Assembly (NCBI RefSeq): GCF_000963965.1
Contig: NZ_BAMX01000010.1
Location: 175,101-239,100, forward strand
Direction: 5' to 3'
DNA: 64,000 bases
Source: Acetobacter orientalis
GTDB lineage: Bacteria > Pseudomonadota > Alphaproteobacteria > Acetobacterales > Acetobacteraceae
A program made the position numbers and the translations under genes. Shown piece after piece: positions 48,056-57,442 of this stretch. Positions within the stretch are counted from its first letter, which is position 1. The number at the start of each line of letters is the position of its first letter. The notes beneath the pieces were generated by a model. It saw only the letters and a list, made by a program, of their open reading frames with translations. It had not been told where the DNA came from and searched no databases.

Positions 48056-48576
48056 GTTGCGTGTCTCTCTGAATGTGTTCAGTGACCGGCAGCGTTGGGG
48101 GCGTGTTAAACACAATCTACCACCAGCCATTTCACCCTGTGAACAGCACCTGCCAAAAAATTGCCACTGTTTATTGGGTGTGCCTCACACATCTTTGTAT
48201 CAAACAACACAAACTGTTTCAGTTTTGAGACAGTGCACCGATTTCAAGTATGCAAATGGTGTTAGAGTGCTTGTAACGCACAGAATTACATGCACGTCAT
48301 GAAATAGTATTTTATCTTTAAATTAGAAGTAAATATCTTGTTTATAAATTGAAATATTTCTCTAAAAATAAACCCATAAATATAATAAAAACCCCTTACA
48401 TTTATATATCTATATACTAACAAATATAGATAGCCATTTTACGCAAAATCCTTACTCTCACTATAGCGATCAGCCTTACATTTTAGGCCGCCAGAGCATA
48501 CCCAGTGGCATAAATTCTCCAGCACTATTTGAGAGCACCCACCTAATAGGGTGGGTGCTCTCAAATGCAGGGTAAA
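48056..48576. other. Intergenic AT-rich stretch upstream of the PQQ dehydrogenase
   Basis: These 521 bases contain an AT-rich block (about 48300-48440) far below local GC and, at the end, the strong hairpin 48528-48565 of the molbindin gene. No coding frame is supported. The region probably carries the dehydrogenase promoter. Confidence 0.5.
48528..48565 (-). terminator. Strong 16-bp hairpin after the molbindin gene
   Basis: TTTGAGAGCACCCACC (48528-48543) and its perfect complement (48550-48565) enclose the loop TAATAG. The minus-strand molbindin gene ends at 48577, 12 bases before. The stem is GC-balanced with only a short A/T tail, so termination is likely but not classical. Confidence 0.65.
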
Positions 48577-48783
48577 TTATACCCCAACCATAACGTCTGA
48601 CGCCTTAATAACAGCCGTTGCAGGTTGCCCAACAACCAAGCCCAAGTCTGCCACGGCTTCATTGGTAATAGACGCCATAACAACCGTACCAGCAGCCAGT
48701 TCGATACTGACATGAGAAGTTGTAGCCCCCTTCTGAATGGCAACAACCTTACCTTGCAGTTGATTGCGTGCGCTAAGTTTCAT
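48577..48783 (-). CDS. Molbindin-like TOBE domain protein
   Basis: The 68-residue protein is a single TOBE (Mop/molbindin) domain that binds molybdate or tungstate, with the typical strands MKLSARNQLQGKVVAIQKGA, SHVSIELAAGTVVMASITNE and AVADLGLVVGQPATAVIKAS. Such free Mop proteins store molybdate oxyanion in the cytosol. ATG 48783 is at the family N-terminus; the longer start at 48807 adds eight residues. It is a stand-alone gene with a strong hairpin at its end. Confidence 0.85.
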   Translation of the reverse strand: MKLSARNQLQGKVVAIQKGATTSHVSIELAAGTVVMASITNEAVADLGLVVGQPATAVIKASDVMVGV

Positions 48784-48862
48784 GATCTTTGCTCCTCTCA
48801 TAAACAAGTTACTTAGAGAGTAAGCGATTTACGCCTGCAAGCCTCTATTCTTTTATAACGGG

Positions 48863-49261
48863 TCAGTTAAGTTTGCCGCGCGCAGGTTGCTGTTTGCGCC
48901 GCATTTCATGGTGTAATTGTAACCCTTGCATAAGCCGGTCTGCATCTAGTGGGGGTAAGACCAAGCCCACAGGCCCATAGGCGGGGTGTTGAAACGCCAA
49001 AAGCGAGCCATCTGTGCTGGCTTCTGGCTGCAAAGCCCAGCGTGTTCTTACAACAGGGTTAAAGCGTGCCCCTTCAATGGGGGGCACTTCTTCATCTTTT
49101 AGTAAAGTTTCGCGCACATGCCCCAACACTTGCACCAACTGCGTCACCTGCTCGCGCGTTAGAGACACCGTAATGGGGGCATCAGGGGCTTCATCGTTTG
49201 ATAAAGTCATAGTTACTGACTGCGTGTCTTCAGATACGGTAAAATCTATTTTTGAAGACAT
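48863..49261 (-). CDS. Hypothetical protein (132 residues)
   Basis: This soluble protein has an acidic N-terminus with alternating strands (KIDFTVSEDTQSVTMTLSND), then a helix rich in Gln, Val and Leu (REQVTQLVQVLGHVRETLL), a Pro/Arg segment and a C-terminal helix with basic residues (LQLHHEMRRKQQPARGK). No signal peptide or membrane span is seen and no family is recognised. Codon use is like its neighbours. It lies between molbindin and ispE on the minus strand, but gaps of about 80-100 bases suggest its own promoter. Confidence 0.6.
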   Translation of the reverse strand: MSSKIDFTVSEDTQSVTMTLSNDEAPDAPITVSLTREQVTQLVQVLGHVRETLLKDEEVPPIEGARFNPVVRTRWALQPEASTDGSLLAFQHPAYGPVGLVLPPLDADRLMQGLQLHHEMRRKQQPARGKLN

Positions 49262-49361
49262 GGCGTTCCCTCTGCACACGAAATTTTAAGACAGTAAAGC
49301 CCAAGAAAAATAGCGTAGCAGAGGGGGAATATTATTCCTAATATTAGAAATATTCTAACAC

Positions 49362-50285
49362 TTACTGTTTGCAGCCCACAATTTCACCACCCCACACCCA
49401 CCACTCTGGCTGGGTTTGTGCTAAACGAGCCGCAGCGTGCCGGGCCGCTTGCACAGTTGGGAACAACGCAAAACAAGTTGCACCAGAACCGCTCATACGC
49501 GCCAATAATACCTCGGGCAGTGCCTCAAGTTCGGTCAGCACCTGTTGCACGGCTGGGCAAACTTTACAGGCCGGCTCTTCCAAGCTGTTGGTTTGCGCTT
49601 GCAACAGGCTAATAAAATTCTGGAGGGTTGCCCACTGTGCGGGCAGGTCTGCCCGTGGGTGAAACGCCCCCTGCCGGGTACGGAACACGTCTGGCGTAGA
49701 AACACCCACCCCGCAATTGACCAAGACCATACCACACTCTGGCACCGGGGCGGCTGTAGAAAGCTGCTCACCAATACCCTCCATCCGTGCTGTCTGGCTG
49801 GCAAGGCAAACCGGCACATCAGCTCCCAAAGTCTCGGCAATGCGTAACAACGTGGCGTGTGGCAGGTCGGCCCGCCATGCACGGTTTAACAAACGCAAAG
49901 CGGCAGCGGCGTCGGCTGAGCCACCACCAATGCCAGAAGCTACAGGCAGCTCTTTATCCAGCACCAATATACCACCCTGCACCACAGCATTGGGGCCACA
50001 TGCAGCTTGTACGGCTGCGGTCGCTTTCATAACCAAATTATCTGCCCCTGCGGCATCTGCCCCTAATGTTGGGCCAAAGCGGCCAGCCAGCTTAAGGCGT
50101 AAAGGGGTTGGGCCGGGGGTATAATGCAGGCGGTCTCCTGCCCCGGCAAATACCACCAAACTGTCTAGCAAATGGTACCCATCTGCCCGTTTGCCCGTCA
50201 CGTGCAAATACAGGTTAATTTTAGCAGGTGCGTTTTCTGTAAGGGTCTGCTGCGGAGACAGTTCCTGATGAAGCGTTGCGGACAT
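49362..50285 (-). CDS. ispE: 4-diphosphocytidyl-2-C-methyl-D-erythritol kinase IspE
   Basis: IspE phosphorylates CDP-methylerythritol in the MEP route to isoprenoid precursors. The 307-residue GHMP kinase shows the N-terminal ENAPAKINLYLHVTGKRADG with the catalytic lysine region, LVVFAGAGDRLHY, and the ATP-binding glycine-rich loop PVASGIGGGSADAAAALRLL. Further features are GADVPVCLASQTARMEGIGE and the C-terminal GSGATCFALFP. All core motifs are present and length is normal. Its start overlaps the end of the upstream TPR gene (TAATG), so it is translationally coupled to it. It connects to dxs at the end of the window in supplying precursors for hopanoids. Confidence 0.95.
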   Translation of the reverse strand: MSATLHQELSPQQTLTENAPAKINLYLHVTGKRADGYHLLDSLVVFAGAGDRLHYTPGPTPLRLKLAGRFGPTLGADAAGADNLVMKATAAVQAACGPNAVVQGGILVLDKELPVASGIGGGSADAAAALRLLNRAWRADLPHATLLRIAETLGADVPVCLASQTARMEGIGEQLSTAAPVPECGMVLVNCGVGVSTPDVFRTRQGAFHPRADLPAQWATLQNFISLLQAQTNSLEEPACKVCPAVQQVLTELEALPEVLLARMSGSGATCFALFPTVQAARHAAARLAQTQPEWWVWGGEIVGCKQ

Positions 50286-52129
50286 TACGGCGTTTGCTTT
50301 CCTTCTGTCTGGCCTTGGGGGGCTGTGGCCCGCGGCGCATGCTGTATTTCTTCTGCTTTTTTGTCGCCTGCTGCTGCGGCCCGATCAAGGGCTGCACGAA
50401 TCAGGGCTTCATCATGGGGTTCTGGTTTTAAGCCAAGGGCTACGTTCCACTGGTCTACCCCTTCGCTATGCCGCCCGGCACGCCAGTAGGCTTCTCCTAA
50501 ATGGTAGTTTACCTCTGGGTCTTCTGGGGTTTGCTCTGCGGCATGCTCCAGTAGGGCCATGCCCTCTTGCAGGTCTCCTTGCTCTACCCGCACCCAGCCC
50601 AAGCTGTCGCGTATTGCGGCATCGTGCGGGTCTAGCTCTACTGCGCGGCGCAGCAAACGTTCTGCCTCTGGCAGGTCTTCACGGCGTTCCGCCATGGAGT
50701 ACCCCAAAAAGTTTAGGAGCAGCGGCTCATTGGGGGCTAGAGCAAGAGCGGCTTTCAGGTCTGCTTTGGTATGGGGCCAATCGTTCAGTTCGTGGTATGC
50801 AACAGCCCGCAAAAACAGCAAAGACCAGTCATCTTTCTTTTGCGCCTGCGCTAAATCATACGCCTTATTATAAGTTACTAAAGCCTCTGGCCAGTTTTTC
50901 TGGCCTGCATAGGCGTTAGCCAAGGCCCGCAGGGGCAAAAGCTGGTCTGGGTTTTCTTGCACAAGCTGTACGAGCTTTGCCTGCGCCTCAGCCAAGTGGT
51001 CTGTTGCACTATCTACCAACGCCAGACGGAACGCTGCCACGGGGGCCATGGGGTCTGTTGGAGCTATGCGCAGCAAGGTTTCACGCGCAGCGTCCTGATG
51101 GCCTTCATCTTCCTGAATTTCTGCCAACATAAGCCGCGCTTCGGCCAAGTGCGGGTCTAGCCCCAAAGCAAAGCCCAACATAAGGCGAGAGGCTTCATCA
51201 AACTGATGGTCTGATGGGCCATTACGCCCATTATCTGGTGTTTGCTGGCGTGACTGTTGCCGCAGCAAAAAGGCCGTTAGCACATAAGCCCGCGCCAACC
51301 CTTGCTGCGGGGTTGTAACCGGAAAATGGCTAATTTCTGCCTGTAACTGCTTGCCCGCCAAAGCCAGCATGGGGTCTGCATCTATCATGCCGCGCAACAG
51401 GTCGCGGGCTTTGCTTTGTTGGCCTTGTGCCCAGTACCACGCAGCAAAAGAGCGCGTAAGCAACAGGTCGTAACCCGGCATAAGCCGCGCGGCTTGGGTA
51501 AATAATGTGCCCGCCAAGTCTGGCTTGTTAGAAACCTGCGCAATAAGCGCGGCATGTACCGTATAAAACGGCACTAAAACTGAGCCTTGAATATGGGTAA
51601 GAGCGTTTACTGCCGCATCTGTATTATTTTGGGCCTGCGCACACCATGCCTGCAATAGCGGCATAATAAGGTGTGCCATTGGGTCTGCTTCGGCTTGGTG
51701 GTAAAAGCTAGACGCGGCTTTCCAGTCTCCACGCAAGGCGGCATTGTTACCCAGCACCAAAGACGAAATAATGGTCTGGCCACCCGGCAGCTTGGCGTTG
51801 GCGCGCGCTAAGGGCACGGCCTCGGGGTCGCCCGCCATTACGCTTCTTACAAAGGCTTGCCGCAATAATTCTTGGTGTGTGGGGTCTGCCGCTGCAGCCG
51901 CCCTAAAAGACTGGGCAGCCTGTACGTCATCTCCGTTATGGGTTGCGACAACGGCAGAAAGAAAAGCCGCCGAATCGATCTTACTTACCGTAGTGGTTGA
52001 GTGCGCCGTTACACGCTCAAGGCTTGGGGCCTGTGCAGCCCATACTGGCTGGGTTGCAAACTGGGCTGTAAAAAGCATGGTCGCAGAAAGCAGCAGAAAA
52101 CCCGTAGGCAGAAGACGACAAAATAGCAT
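50285..52129 (-). CDS. Exported tetratricopeptide-repeat protein
   Basis: The 614-residue product has a signal peptide (FLLLSATMLFTAQFATQPVWA) followed by a long array of TPR-type helix pairs from about residue 60 to 590; clear copies include ALVTYNKAYDLAQAQKKDDW, LLNFLGYSMAERREDLPEAE, and NYHLGEAYWRAGRHSEGVDQ. TPR arrays mediate protein contacts, and exported forms often work in envelope assembly or secretion. The C-terminal tail is rich in Ala and Glu. The ATG at 52129 places the signal peptide at the start; an in-frame upstream start at 52219 extends it. Its last base overlaps the ispE start. Partner proteins are unknown. Confidence 0.82.
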   Translation of the reverse strand: MLFCRLLPTGFLLLSATMLFTAQFATQPVWAAQAPSLERVTAHSTTTVSKIDSAAFLSAVVATHNGDDVQAAQSFRAAAAADPTHQELLRQAFVRSVMAGDPEAVPLARANAKLPGGQTIISSLVLGNNAALRGDWKAASSFYHQAEADPMAHLIMPLLQAWCAQAQNNTDAAVNALTHIQGSVLVPFYTVHAALIAQVSNKPDLAGTLFTQAARLMPGYDLLLTRSFAAWYWAQGQQSKARDLLRGMIDADPMLALAGKQLQAEISHFPVTTPQQGLARAYVLTAFLLRQQSRQQTPDNGRNGPSDHQFDEASRLMLGFALGLDPHLAEARLMLAEIQEDEGHQDAARETLLRIAPTDPMAPVAAFRLALVDSATDHLAEAQAKLVQLVQENPDQLLPLRALANAYAGQKNWPEALVTYNKAYDLAQAQKKDDWSLLFLRAVAYHELNDWPHTKADLKAALALAPNEPLLLNFLGYSMAERREDLPEAERLLRRAVELDPHDAAIRDSLGWVRVEQGDLQEGMALLEHAAEQTPEDPEVNYHLGEAYWRAGRHSEGVDQWNVALGLKPEPHDEALIRAALDRAAAAGDKKAEEIQHAPRATAPQGQTEGKQTP

Positions 52130-52283
52130 AATGACCCTATTCAGGAGCAGCGAAGGCCCAAAAGCCATCCACACCCACCTTGTTCCGGTAACGACTGGGG
52201 AGAATGACATGAACGGCACCTACCTCTCTACCCTGCCAGCGGCCAACCGCCAAACTGCGCACTGCGTAGCAGGGTGTGCCTGA

Positions 52284-53159
52284 ATGAATGCCGCGCTCGA
52301 TCTGCTACGCCTTTATAGTGAATGGGGGGTAGATGTTGCCGTTGGTGACACCCCGCTAGACCTGCGCCGCGCCTACCTTACACCGTTACCTGCGGCCCAC
52401 CGCCCGGCAGCAGAGCCTACTGCACGGCAATACCCCAACACCCCGGCACATAGCGCGCCCCCACCAACGCACGCACAGCCGCCCGCGCAACAGGCGCCAA
52501 CCCTGCAGCGCCGCCGGTTGCAAACACAGCCTGACGCCCCCCCGATTCTCCCGCAGGAATGTATTGAACTGGCCCAAGCTGCGGCCATGCAAGCCACCAC
52601 GCCAGAGGCTTTGCATGCGGCTATGCAGGGCTTTACGGCATGCTCTCTGCACAAAACAGCCATGCATACCCTCTTTCCGCAGGGGCCGCGCGGTGCCCCG
52701 CTTATGATAATAGGGGAAAGCCCCGATGCAGATGAAGACCGAAGTGGTACGGTTTTTGCAGGCTTAAACGGCGACCTGTTAGCGCAAATGCTCAGCCCCA
52801 TTGGCCTAAAGCGCGAAGACCTGCTTTTAGCCACGACCCTACCATGGCGCCCCCCCGGTGGCCGCCCCCCAACCGATACCGAACTACAAGTGTGTAAGCC
52901 GTTTTTACAACGCGCTATTACGCTTTTAGCCCCCCAGCGGCTGTTGCTGTGTGGCCGGTTGCCAGCACGTTTGCTCACTGGCTCTACCACCCCCTTGCCA
53001 CGGCAGGCATGGCACCCCCTTACCCTTGGGGCCAACACTGCCCCCCTACCCGCTATGGTTATACGTAACCCCTTGCAGCTTAGGGCCAGTCCTACTGCCC
53101 GCAAAGATATCTGGCAGACGCTTTTGGTTGTTGCACAAACGCTACAGCTAAACAGTTGA
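52284..53159 (+). CDS. Uracil-DNA glycosylase superfamily protein with altered active-site motifs
   Basis: This 291-residue protein has an N-terminal helix, a Pro/Gln/Ala-rich linker (~35-90), then a family-4-like UDG domain: FTACSLHKTAMHTLFPQG, MIIGESPDADEDRSGTVFAG, DLLLATTLPWRPPGGRPPTD and LLLCGRLPAR. Compared with classical family 4, only two of four iron-sulfur cysteines remain (TAC and VCKPF), and the C-terminal HPxxLLR motif reads NPLQLR. It may have lost uracil excision or changed substrate. It diverges from the TPR gene across 154 bases. The ATG at 52284 is the only reasonable start. Confidence 0.8.
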   Translation: MNAALDLLRLYSEWGVDVAVGDTPLDLRRAYLTPLPAAHRPAAEPTARQYPNTPAHSAPPPTHAQPPAQQAPTLQRRRLQTQPDAPPILPQECIELAQAAAMQATTPEALHAAMQGFTACSLHKTAMHTLFPQGPRGAPLMIIGESPDADEDRSGTVFAGLNGDLLAQMLSPIGLKREDLLLATTLPWRPPGGRPPTDTELQVCKPFLQRAITLLAPQRLLLCGRLPARLLTGSTTPLPRQAWHPLTLGANTAPLPAMVIRNPLQLRASPTARKDIWQTLLVVAQTLQLNS

Positions 53160-53369
53160 AACACACAAATTTGCACATGTTAAACATATCAACACAAGAA
53201 TAATTACACCCCAATATCGGGCTATTTTCCTTATCGTTTACAAGTAGTTCTCTTGCGTTTTAGTCTACTCTGCCTTGTTTTCTACCCAAGTTGCCCAATT
53301 ATGGCTTTTCCATGATTAAGAATTCCCAAACTTGATTTTTGGAGCAGAACCTCATAGACCCCGCCAGCC

Positions 53370-55307
53370 ATGCGAGTGATAGGTCACATATCTCATCAAA
53401 TCGCGGCGAAGGCCTTTTTGGCTGGAGCAGCTTTGTTGGCTAGCGCAACCGTCGTATCGACGCGAGCCCATGCCAAGCCGCCTGAACCGGGCCAGGACAC
53501 GCACAGCGAAGAGCTGGCGATGGTGCTGCCCAGACAGGCCTTTCCGGATGGGGACGATATCCCTCTGCCCAAACCCCTTCCACCCGAAATCAGCACACAA
53601 ATTCGCGCTATCTTCCGGCTTCAGCGCCAAGGTGCTTTTGCTGAGGCCATTAACAGCACGACCCGCCTAACAGACTCCACCCTATTGGGTGATATCGAGG
53701 CAGACCGTTACCTAAACCCTGCCTACCACCCCGGTGCGACCGAACTGCGGGAATGGCTTAAAAAATACAGCTCCTACGCAGATGCAGCCGCTGTTTGGGG
53801 CCGCCTTGCGGCTTTAGCACAGCGCGGTGGGCCGCTCCCGCCAGCCCCGGCTACGGCACGCCTTGCGCCAGACCACGCCACTATTCCGGCAGACCCCCTT
53901 ACCCACGACTACACACGTAATCCGTTGTTAGATAAGACCTTACGTGAGCGCACAGGGTGGGGCCTTAAAGGCGTGCGGAGCGCGTTAAAGCTCATTGCAG
54001 ACACACCGGGCATGACCCCCGCCTACGCGGCCCAGTTACAAGCTGAAACCGCACAAGCCATGCTGGCTGCGGGCGAGACCGATTTTGCGCTTGAAATTGC
54101 CCGTACCAGCCTAGAACGTGCCCACGGCAATAACGCTCTGGCTGGCATGGTGGCCGGGTTGGCCCTATGGCAGCAGGAGCAATACGCACAGGCTGCCCCT
54201 TTCTTTGAAAAAGCCTCCCACGCGCGTAATGCCACACCAGACATACGCGCAGCCTGCGCTTTCTGGGCCGCACGTGCGCACGACAAGCTGGGGCAAGAAC
54301 GGGCCCGCCGCCTGTGGCTGCAACATGCTGAGGCCTTCCCCAGCACCTTCTACGGGCTACTAGCTGCGCGGCTTGCCCACCCGGCCAGCGCAACACACGG
54401 CAAAGAGCACACCCACAAGATTAACTTTGCCCCGCTTGAAAAATCATCCTCTGTCTCTGCGCCGGTTTTGACCGAAATTGATATTGAGGCCGTAGGCGGC
54501 ACAGATATTGGGCGGCGGGTTTTTGCCCTGCTACAAGTTGGCGAGCAGGAAAAAGCTGAAAACACCATTCGCCGTGCTTGGCCAGACCTGCGCGACGTAA
54601 CTCTTGCGCGCTCTTTCCAACTGGTGGCTGAAGCTGCAGGCCTACACGACCTTGCAGCCGAAATGTCTGACGCACTGGCCGCGCATACAGCACAAGGGCA
54701 AGCGCATGATGACATGCCCCTGCCCCTGCTTAAGCCCCGCCACGGCTTTACAATGGACCCGGCACTGGTCTACGCGCTCACCCGCCTTGAATCGAACTTT
54801 GACCCCAAAGCGGTCTCTGGCGCTGGGGCACATGGTCTTATGCAGATCCGCCCGTTAACCGCAGATTTTGTGGTGAGCGATTCTCCTGCCACCATGACAC
54901 GCCGCTTCCAAAACGCAGCCAGCAGCCTGCACGACCCAAGCCTAAACCTAGAAATTGGGCAGCGTTACGTGCAGTATTTAGCAGAGTTAACCCGCCACAA
55001 CTCGCACCTTCCTATACGGGGTGGCGACATGATCCGCCTTTTGGCAAGCTACAATGCTGGCCCCTCTGCCCTAGCCCGCTGGGAAAGAGAAGCCGCACAA
55101 GCTGACGACCCCCTGCTATTTATGGAAATGCTGCCAAACAAAGAAACCCGCGACTATGTGCACCGGGCTTTAACGTACCTTTGGCTGTATGCGGGCAAAC
55201 TTAAACTACCGACACCCTCTCTCACCGCTCTGGCACAAAACGACTGGCCAGACTTTGCAGATGAGCAGGCGCTGGCCCACACCATTAACACCGGGGCTGT
55301 GCATTAA
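53370..55307 (+). CDS. Soluble lytic murein transglycosylase (Slt-like)
   Basis: This 645-residue periplasmic enzyme cleaves the glycan strand of peptidoglycan to give 1,6-anhydromuropeptides. It has an N-terminal signal peptide (KAFLAGAALLASATVVSTRA) and a long helical superhelix (about 60-420) with TPR-like repeats (ETDFALEIARTSLERAHGN). The C-terminal SLT catalytic domain shows LVYALTRLESNFDPKAVSGA, with the catalytic Glu near residue 474, then GLMQIRPLT and LLASYNAGPSALARW. The length and layout match Slt70-type enzymes. A strong intrinsic terminator follows. Confidence 0.92.
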   Translation: MRVIGHISHQIAAKAFLAGAALLASATVVSTRAHAKPPEPGQDTHSEELAMVLPRQAFPDGDDIPLPKPLPPEISTQIRAIFRLQRQGAFAEAINSTTRLTDSTLLGDIEADRYLNPAYHPGATELREWLKKYSSYADAAAVWGRLAALAQRGGPLPPAPATARLAPDHATIPADPLTHDYTRNPLLDKTLRERTGWGLKGVRSALKLIADTPGMTPAYAAQLQAETAQAMLAAGETDFALEIARTSLERAHGNNALAGMVAGLALWQQEQYAQAAPFFEKASHARNATPDIRAACAFWAARAHDKLGQERARRLWLQHAEAFPSTFYGLLAARLAHPASATHGKEHTHKINFAPLEKSSSVSAPVLTEIDIEAVGGTDIGRRVFALLQVGEQEKAENTIRRAWPDLRDVTLARSFQLVAEAAGLHDLAAEMSDALAAHTAQGQAHDDMPLPLLKPRHGFTMDPALVYALTRLESNFDPKAVSGAGAHGLMQIRPLTADFVVSDSPATMTRRFQNAASSLHDPSLNLEIGQRYVQYLAELTRHNSHLPIRGGDMIRLLASYNAGPSALARWEREAAQADDPLLFMEMLPNKETRDYVHRALTYLWLYAGKLKLPTPSLTALAQNDWPDFADEQALAHTINTGAVH

Positions 55308-55356
55308 GCGCACACGCGGCTTAACAAACCACGACCCTACTCTTGCTTGGCTTTTT

Positions 55357-55383
55357 AAAACGCGGCTTTGGCCGCGTTTTTTT
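55357..55383 (+). terminator. Intrinsic terminator after the lytic transglycosylase
   Basis: AAAACGCGGC (55357-55366) pairs with GCCGCGTTTT (55371-55380), loop TTTG, followed by TTT. It also lies after the end of the minus-strand metallopeptidase gene and may serve both convergent genes. Confidence 0.9.
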
Positions 55384-55388
55384 ATGGC

Positions 55389-56468
55389 CTAACGCAGGGC
55401 CTGTACCTCTCGTATAACAGTGTGAATATAGGCCAGTTTTTCTACGACCCCTTGTGTCAAAACAAAGGGGTAAAAATCTGCCATGCCCATAGAGCGGTTA
55501 AGGCTATTAACGGCATAGGTGAGCGGTAGCCATGACTGAATAATGTCATCAAAAGAGGTTTCTGTGTACGGGTTACCCCTGTGGGCTGGCCATGCGGCTG
55601 GCCCGCTGGCAACCGATGGGCTTACCGTAATGCCGTATGCCCACGCGGTCTCCAGTGTAGAGACAATGTGTAGGTAATGGGCCCATGTCTCGGCAAAATC
55701 TTCCCACGGGTGCGATGTGGCGTACACACTCACATGCTGCTCACGCCAGCCTTGGGCGGGCGTGCTGTTGTAGTAGGTTTGCAGGGCCCCTTGGTAGTCT
55801 TGCCTCTCATCACCAAACACAGCACGGCAGGCCTCTAACCGGCCACCATCGCGTATCAGCATATTCCAGTAATAATGCCCAATCTCATGCCTAAAATGGC
55901 CAAGTAGGGTACGGTAATACTCTCCCATTTCTACACGCATACGCTCGCGCCGCTCATCATCGGCTTCTTTCACGGCAATGGTAATAATGCCGTTATTATG
56001 GCCGGTTAAAATAGGGCCAGAGCCATCGGTTGGGTCGTCTAAAAAGTCAAACGCCAAGCCATTGTCTGGGTCTTCCTGCCGGGTTTTCATGGGTAGTTTC
56101 AGGCGTTGCAGGGTATAAAAAAGCCTATGTTTGGCGGCCTCCAATTTGCGCCACCGCTCCAAATTACCCTGCACCGCAAGGTTGGGAATGGTACGGTTAT
56201 ACCGGCACGCTACGCAAAACCCGTGGTTGCCCTCTAACCCCGGCGCAGTAAGCCAGTTACACACACCATGTGCATGGTTAGCGCAAAAGGCGAGCTCTGC
56301 CCGGCGTACAGTACGCTCCAAAGGCCGCCACAGCCCGTTATCTAGTGGGTCTAGCGCGGTAAGAGAAAACAGACCCGGCAAATACCCCAACGTGTGGTGG
56401 CACCGCTCGCATGATGTATTTTCGAAAAAAACAATTTGTTCGCAGGACTGGCAGGTAAAAATCCTCAT
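55389..56468 (-). CDS. Zinc-ribbon, putative zinc-binding metallopeptidase
   Basis: The 359-residue protein begins with a zinc-ribbon formed by FTCQSCEQIV and TSCERCHHTLG, followed by a second Cys cluster around FCANHAHGVCNW and GFCVACRYN (to ~90). Its C-terminal domain is a gluzincin-type metallopeptidase: FRHEIGHYYWNML near residue 188 gives HExxH, and downstream WEDFAETWAHYLHIV supplies a further acidic ligand. Such proteins are predicted cytosolic peptidases often found with the neighbouring transglutaminase, ATP-grasp and alpha-E families. Direct biochemistry is lacking for most. It lies 53 bases after the transglutaminase gene in the same orientation, likely one operon. Confidence 0.82.
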   Translation of the reverse strand: MRIFTCQSCEQIVFFENTSCERCHHTLGYLPGLFSLTALDPLDNGLWRPLERTVRRAELAFCANHAHGVCNWLTAPGLEGNHGFCVACRYNRTIPNLAVQGNLERWRKLEAAKHRLFYTLQRLKLPMKTRQEDPDNGLAFDFLDDPTDGSGPILTGHNNGIITIAVKEADDERRERMRVEMGEYYRTLLGHFRHEIGHYYWNMLIRDGGRLEACRAVFGDERQDYQGALQTYYNSTPAQGWREQHVSVYATSHPWEDFAETWAHYLHIVSTLETAWAYGITVSPSVASGPAAWPAHRGNPYTETSFDDIIQSWLPLTYAVNSLNRSMGMADFYPFVLTQGVVEKLAYIHTVIREVQALR

Positions 56469-56521
56469 AAACAGCCCTTTCTTCTGGCATTAAGCGCAGA
56501 GATTATAGTCTAAACCCCATA

Positions 56522-57442
56522 TTAGGCACAATTTCTCAAGAACAACCGCTCAGCTTGCATACTCACATCAAATGTGGCCTCACAGTGGTCGAGCAAGCCA
56601 GAAACCGGCGCGGCATCTTCTGGGGTGGGGCTGGCCGCCAACGCAACATGCGCCTGCGCGGTTAACAAGCCAGAGGTCGTGTCAAACCCAACCCACCCGG
56701 CACCGGGCAGATAGGTTTCTGCCCATGCATGCAGGTCGCAGGTCAGCACGTCTTCTCCATTCGGGCTTTGGGTATTTTGTATCAGGTAGCCAGACACAAA
56801 ACGGGCGGCAAAACCCATGCGGCGTAAAAGAGCCACCAACAGCCATGCGCTATCGCGACAGGAGCCACTTTGCTTGGCCAGAGTTTCTTCCGGGCTCCAA
56901 ACCCCCGGCTCCATGCGTAGTTGGTAACCAACATGCGCAGCTACAGCTTTATTTAACGCCACCAGCATAGCCACGGTTTGCGTGGGGGCTTTAGGCAGCC
57001 AGTGTGCAAGAAAGCGCTCGCACCTAGCCCCGGCATGGCAGGCATCTTGGTATAAATGTAGCGGCGTATTGGCTGGGGCATGCACATAAAAGGGCTGCAC
57101 CATGGCCTTACTCTTTTGCCCAAACTCGGGCTGCTGCCAAACAGTTGCATCTGTGTGCAGGTCAAATGCAAAGGGGTCGCGCGGTGTAAGGTCGGCCTCA
57201 AGTTCTATGGTAATATCAAAAAAGGTCACACGCTCATCAAAAATAACCTGCGCAACCGTATTACCGTGCACATCGTGCTGCCATGTCTGGGTGGTATAAG
57301 GGGGGGCAATATGGAGGGCATAGGTCTGGATATAAGGCTGCGCCACTGCCATAGGCTTTAGGCGAATTGTCTGCGGGCCAAGCGATACCGGGCGGTCATA
57401 ACGGTAACAGGTATGGTGACGCAGCAAGACATATGAACTCAT
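56522..57442 (-). CDS. Transglutaminase-like cysteine protease family protein
   Basis: This 306-residue protein has the bacterial transglutaminase-like N-terminal beta domain (residues 1-110, SSYVLLRHHTCYRYDRPVSL) and a papain-like core. The catalytic Cys lies in SGSCRDSAWLLVALLRRMGF near residue 195, the His in CDLHAWAETYLPG, and the Asp in WVGFDTTSG. No signal peptide is visible, so action in the cytosol is likely. Its function may be peptide cross-linking or cleavage in the alpha-E/ATP-grasp system. ATG 57442 is preferred over 57514. It diverges from the ATP-grasp gene. Confidence 0.88.
   Translation of the reverse strand: MSSYVLLRHHTCYRYDRPVSLGPQTIRLKPMAVAQPYIQTYALHIAPPYTTQTWQHDVHGNTVAQVIFDERVTFFDITIELEADLTPRDPFAFDLHTDATVWQQPEFGQKSKAMVQPFYVHAPANTPLHLYQDACHAGARCERFLAHWLPKAPTQTVAMLVALNKAVAAHVGYQLRMEPGVWSPEETLAKQSGSCRDSAWLLVALLRRMGFAARFVSGYLIQNTQSPNGEDVLTCDLHAWAETYLPGAGWVGFDTTSGLLTAQAHVALAASPTPEDAAPVSGLLDHCEATFDVSMQAERLFLRNCA

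Noticed and set aside
52373..53176. 267-codon Cys/Arg-rich frame opposite the UDG-like gene
   Set aside because: Composition is typical of an antisense shadow of a Pro/Ala-rich gene.
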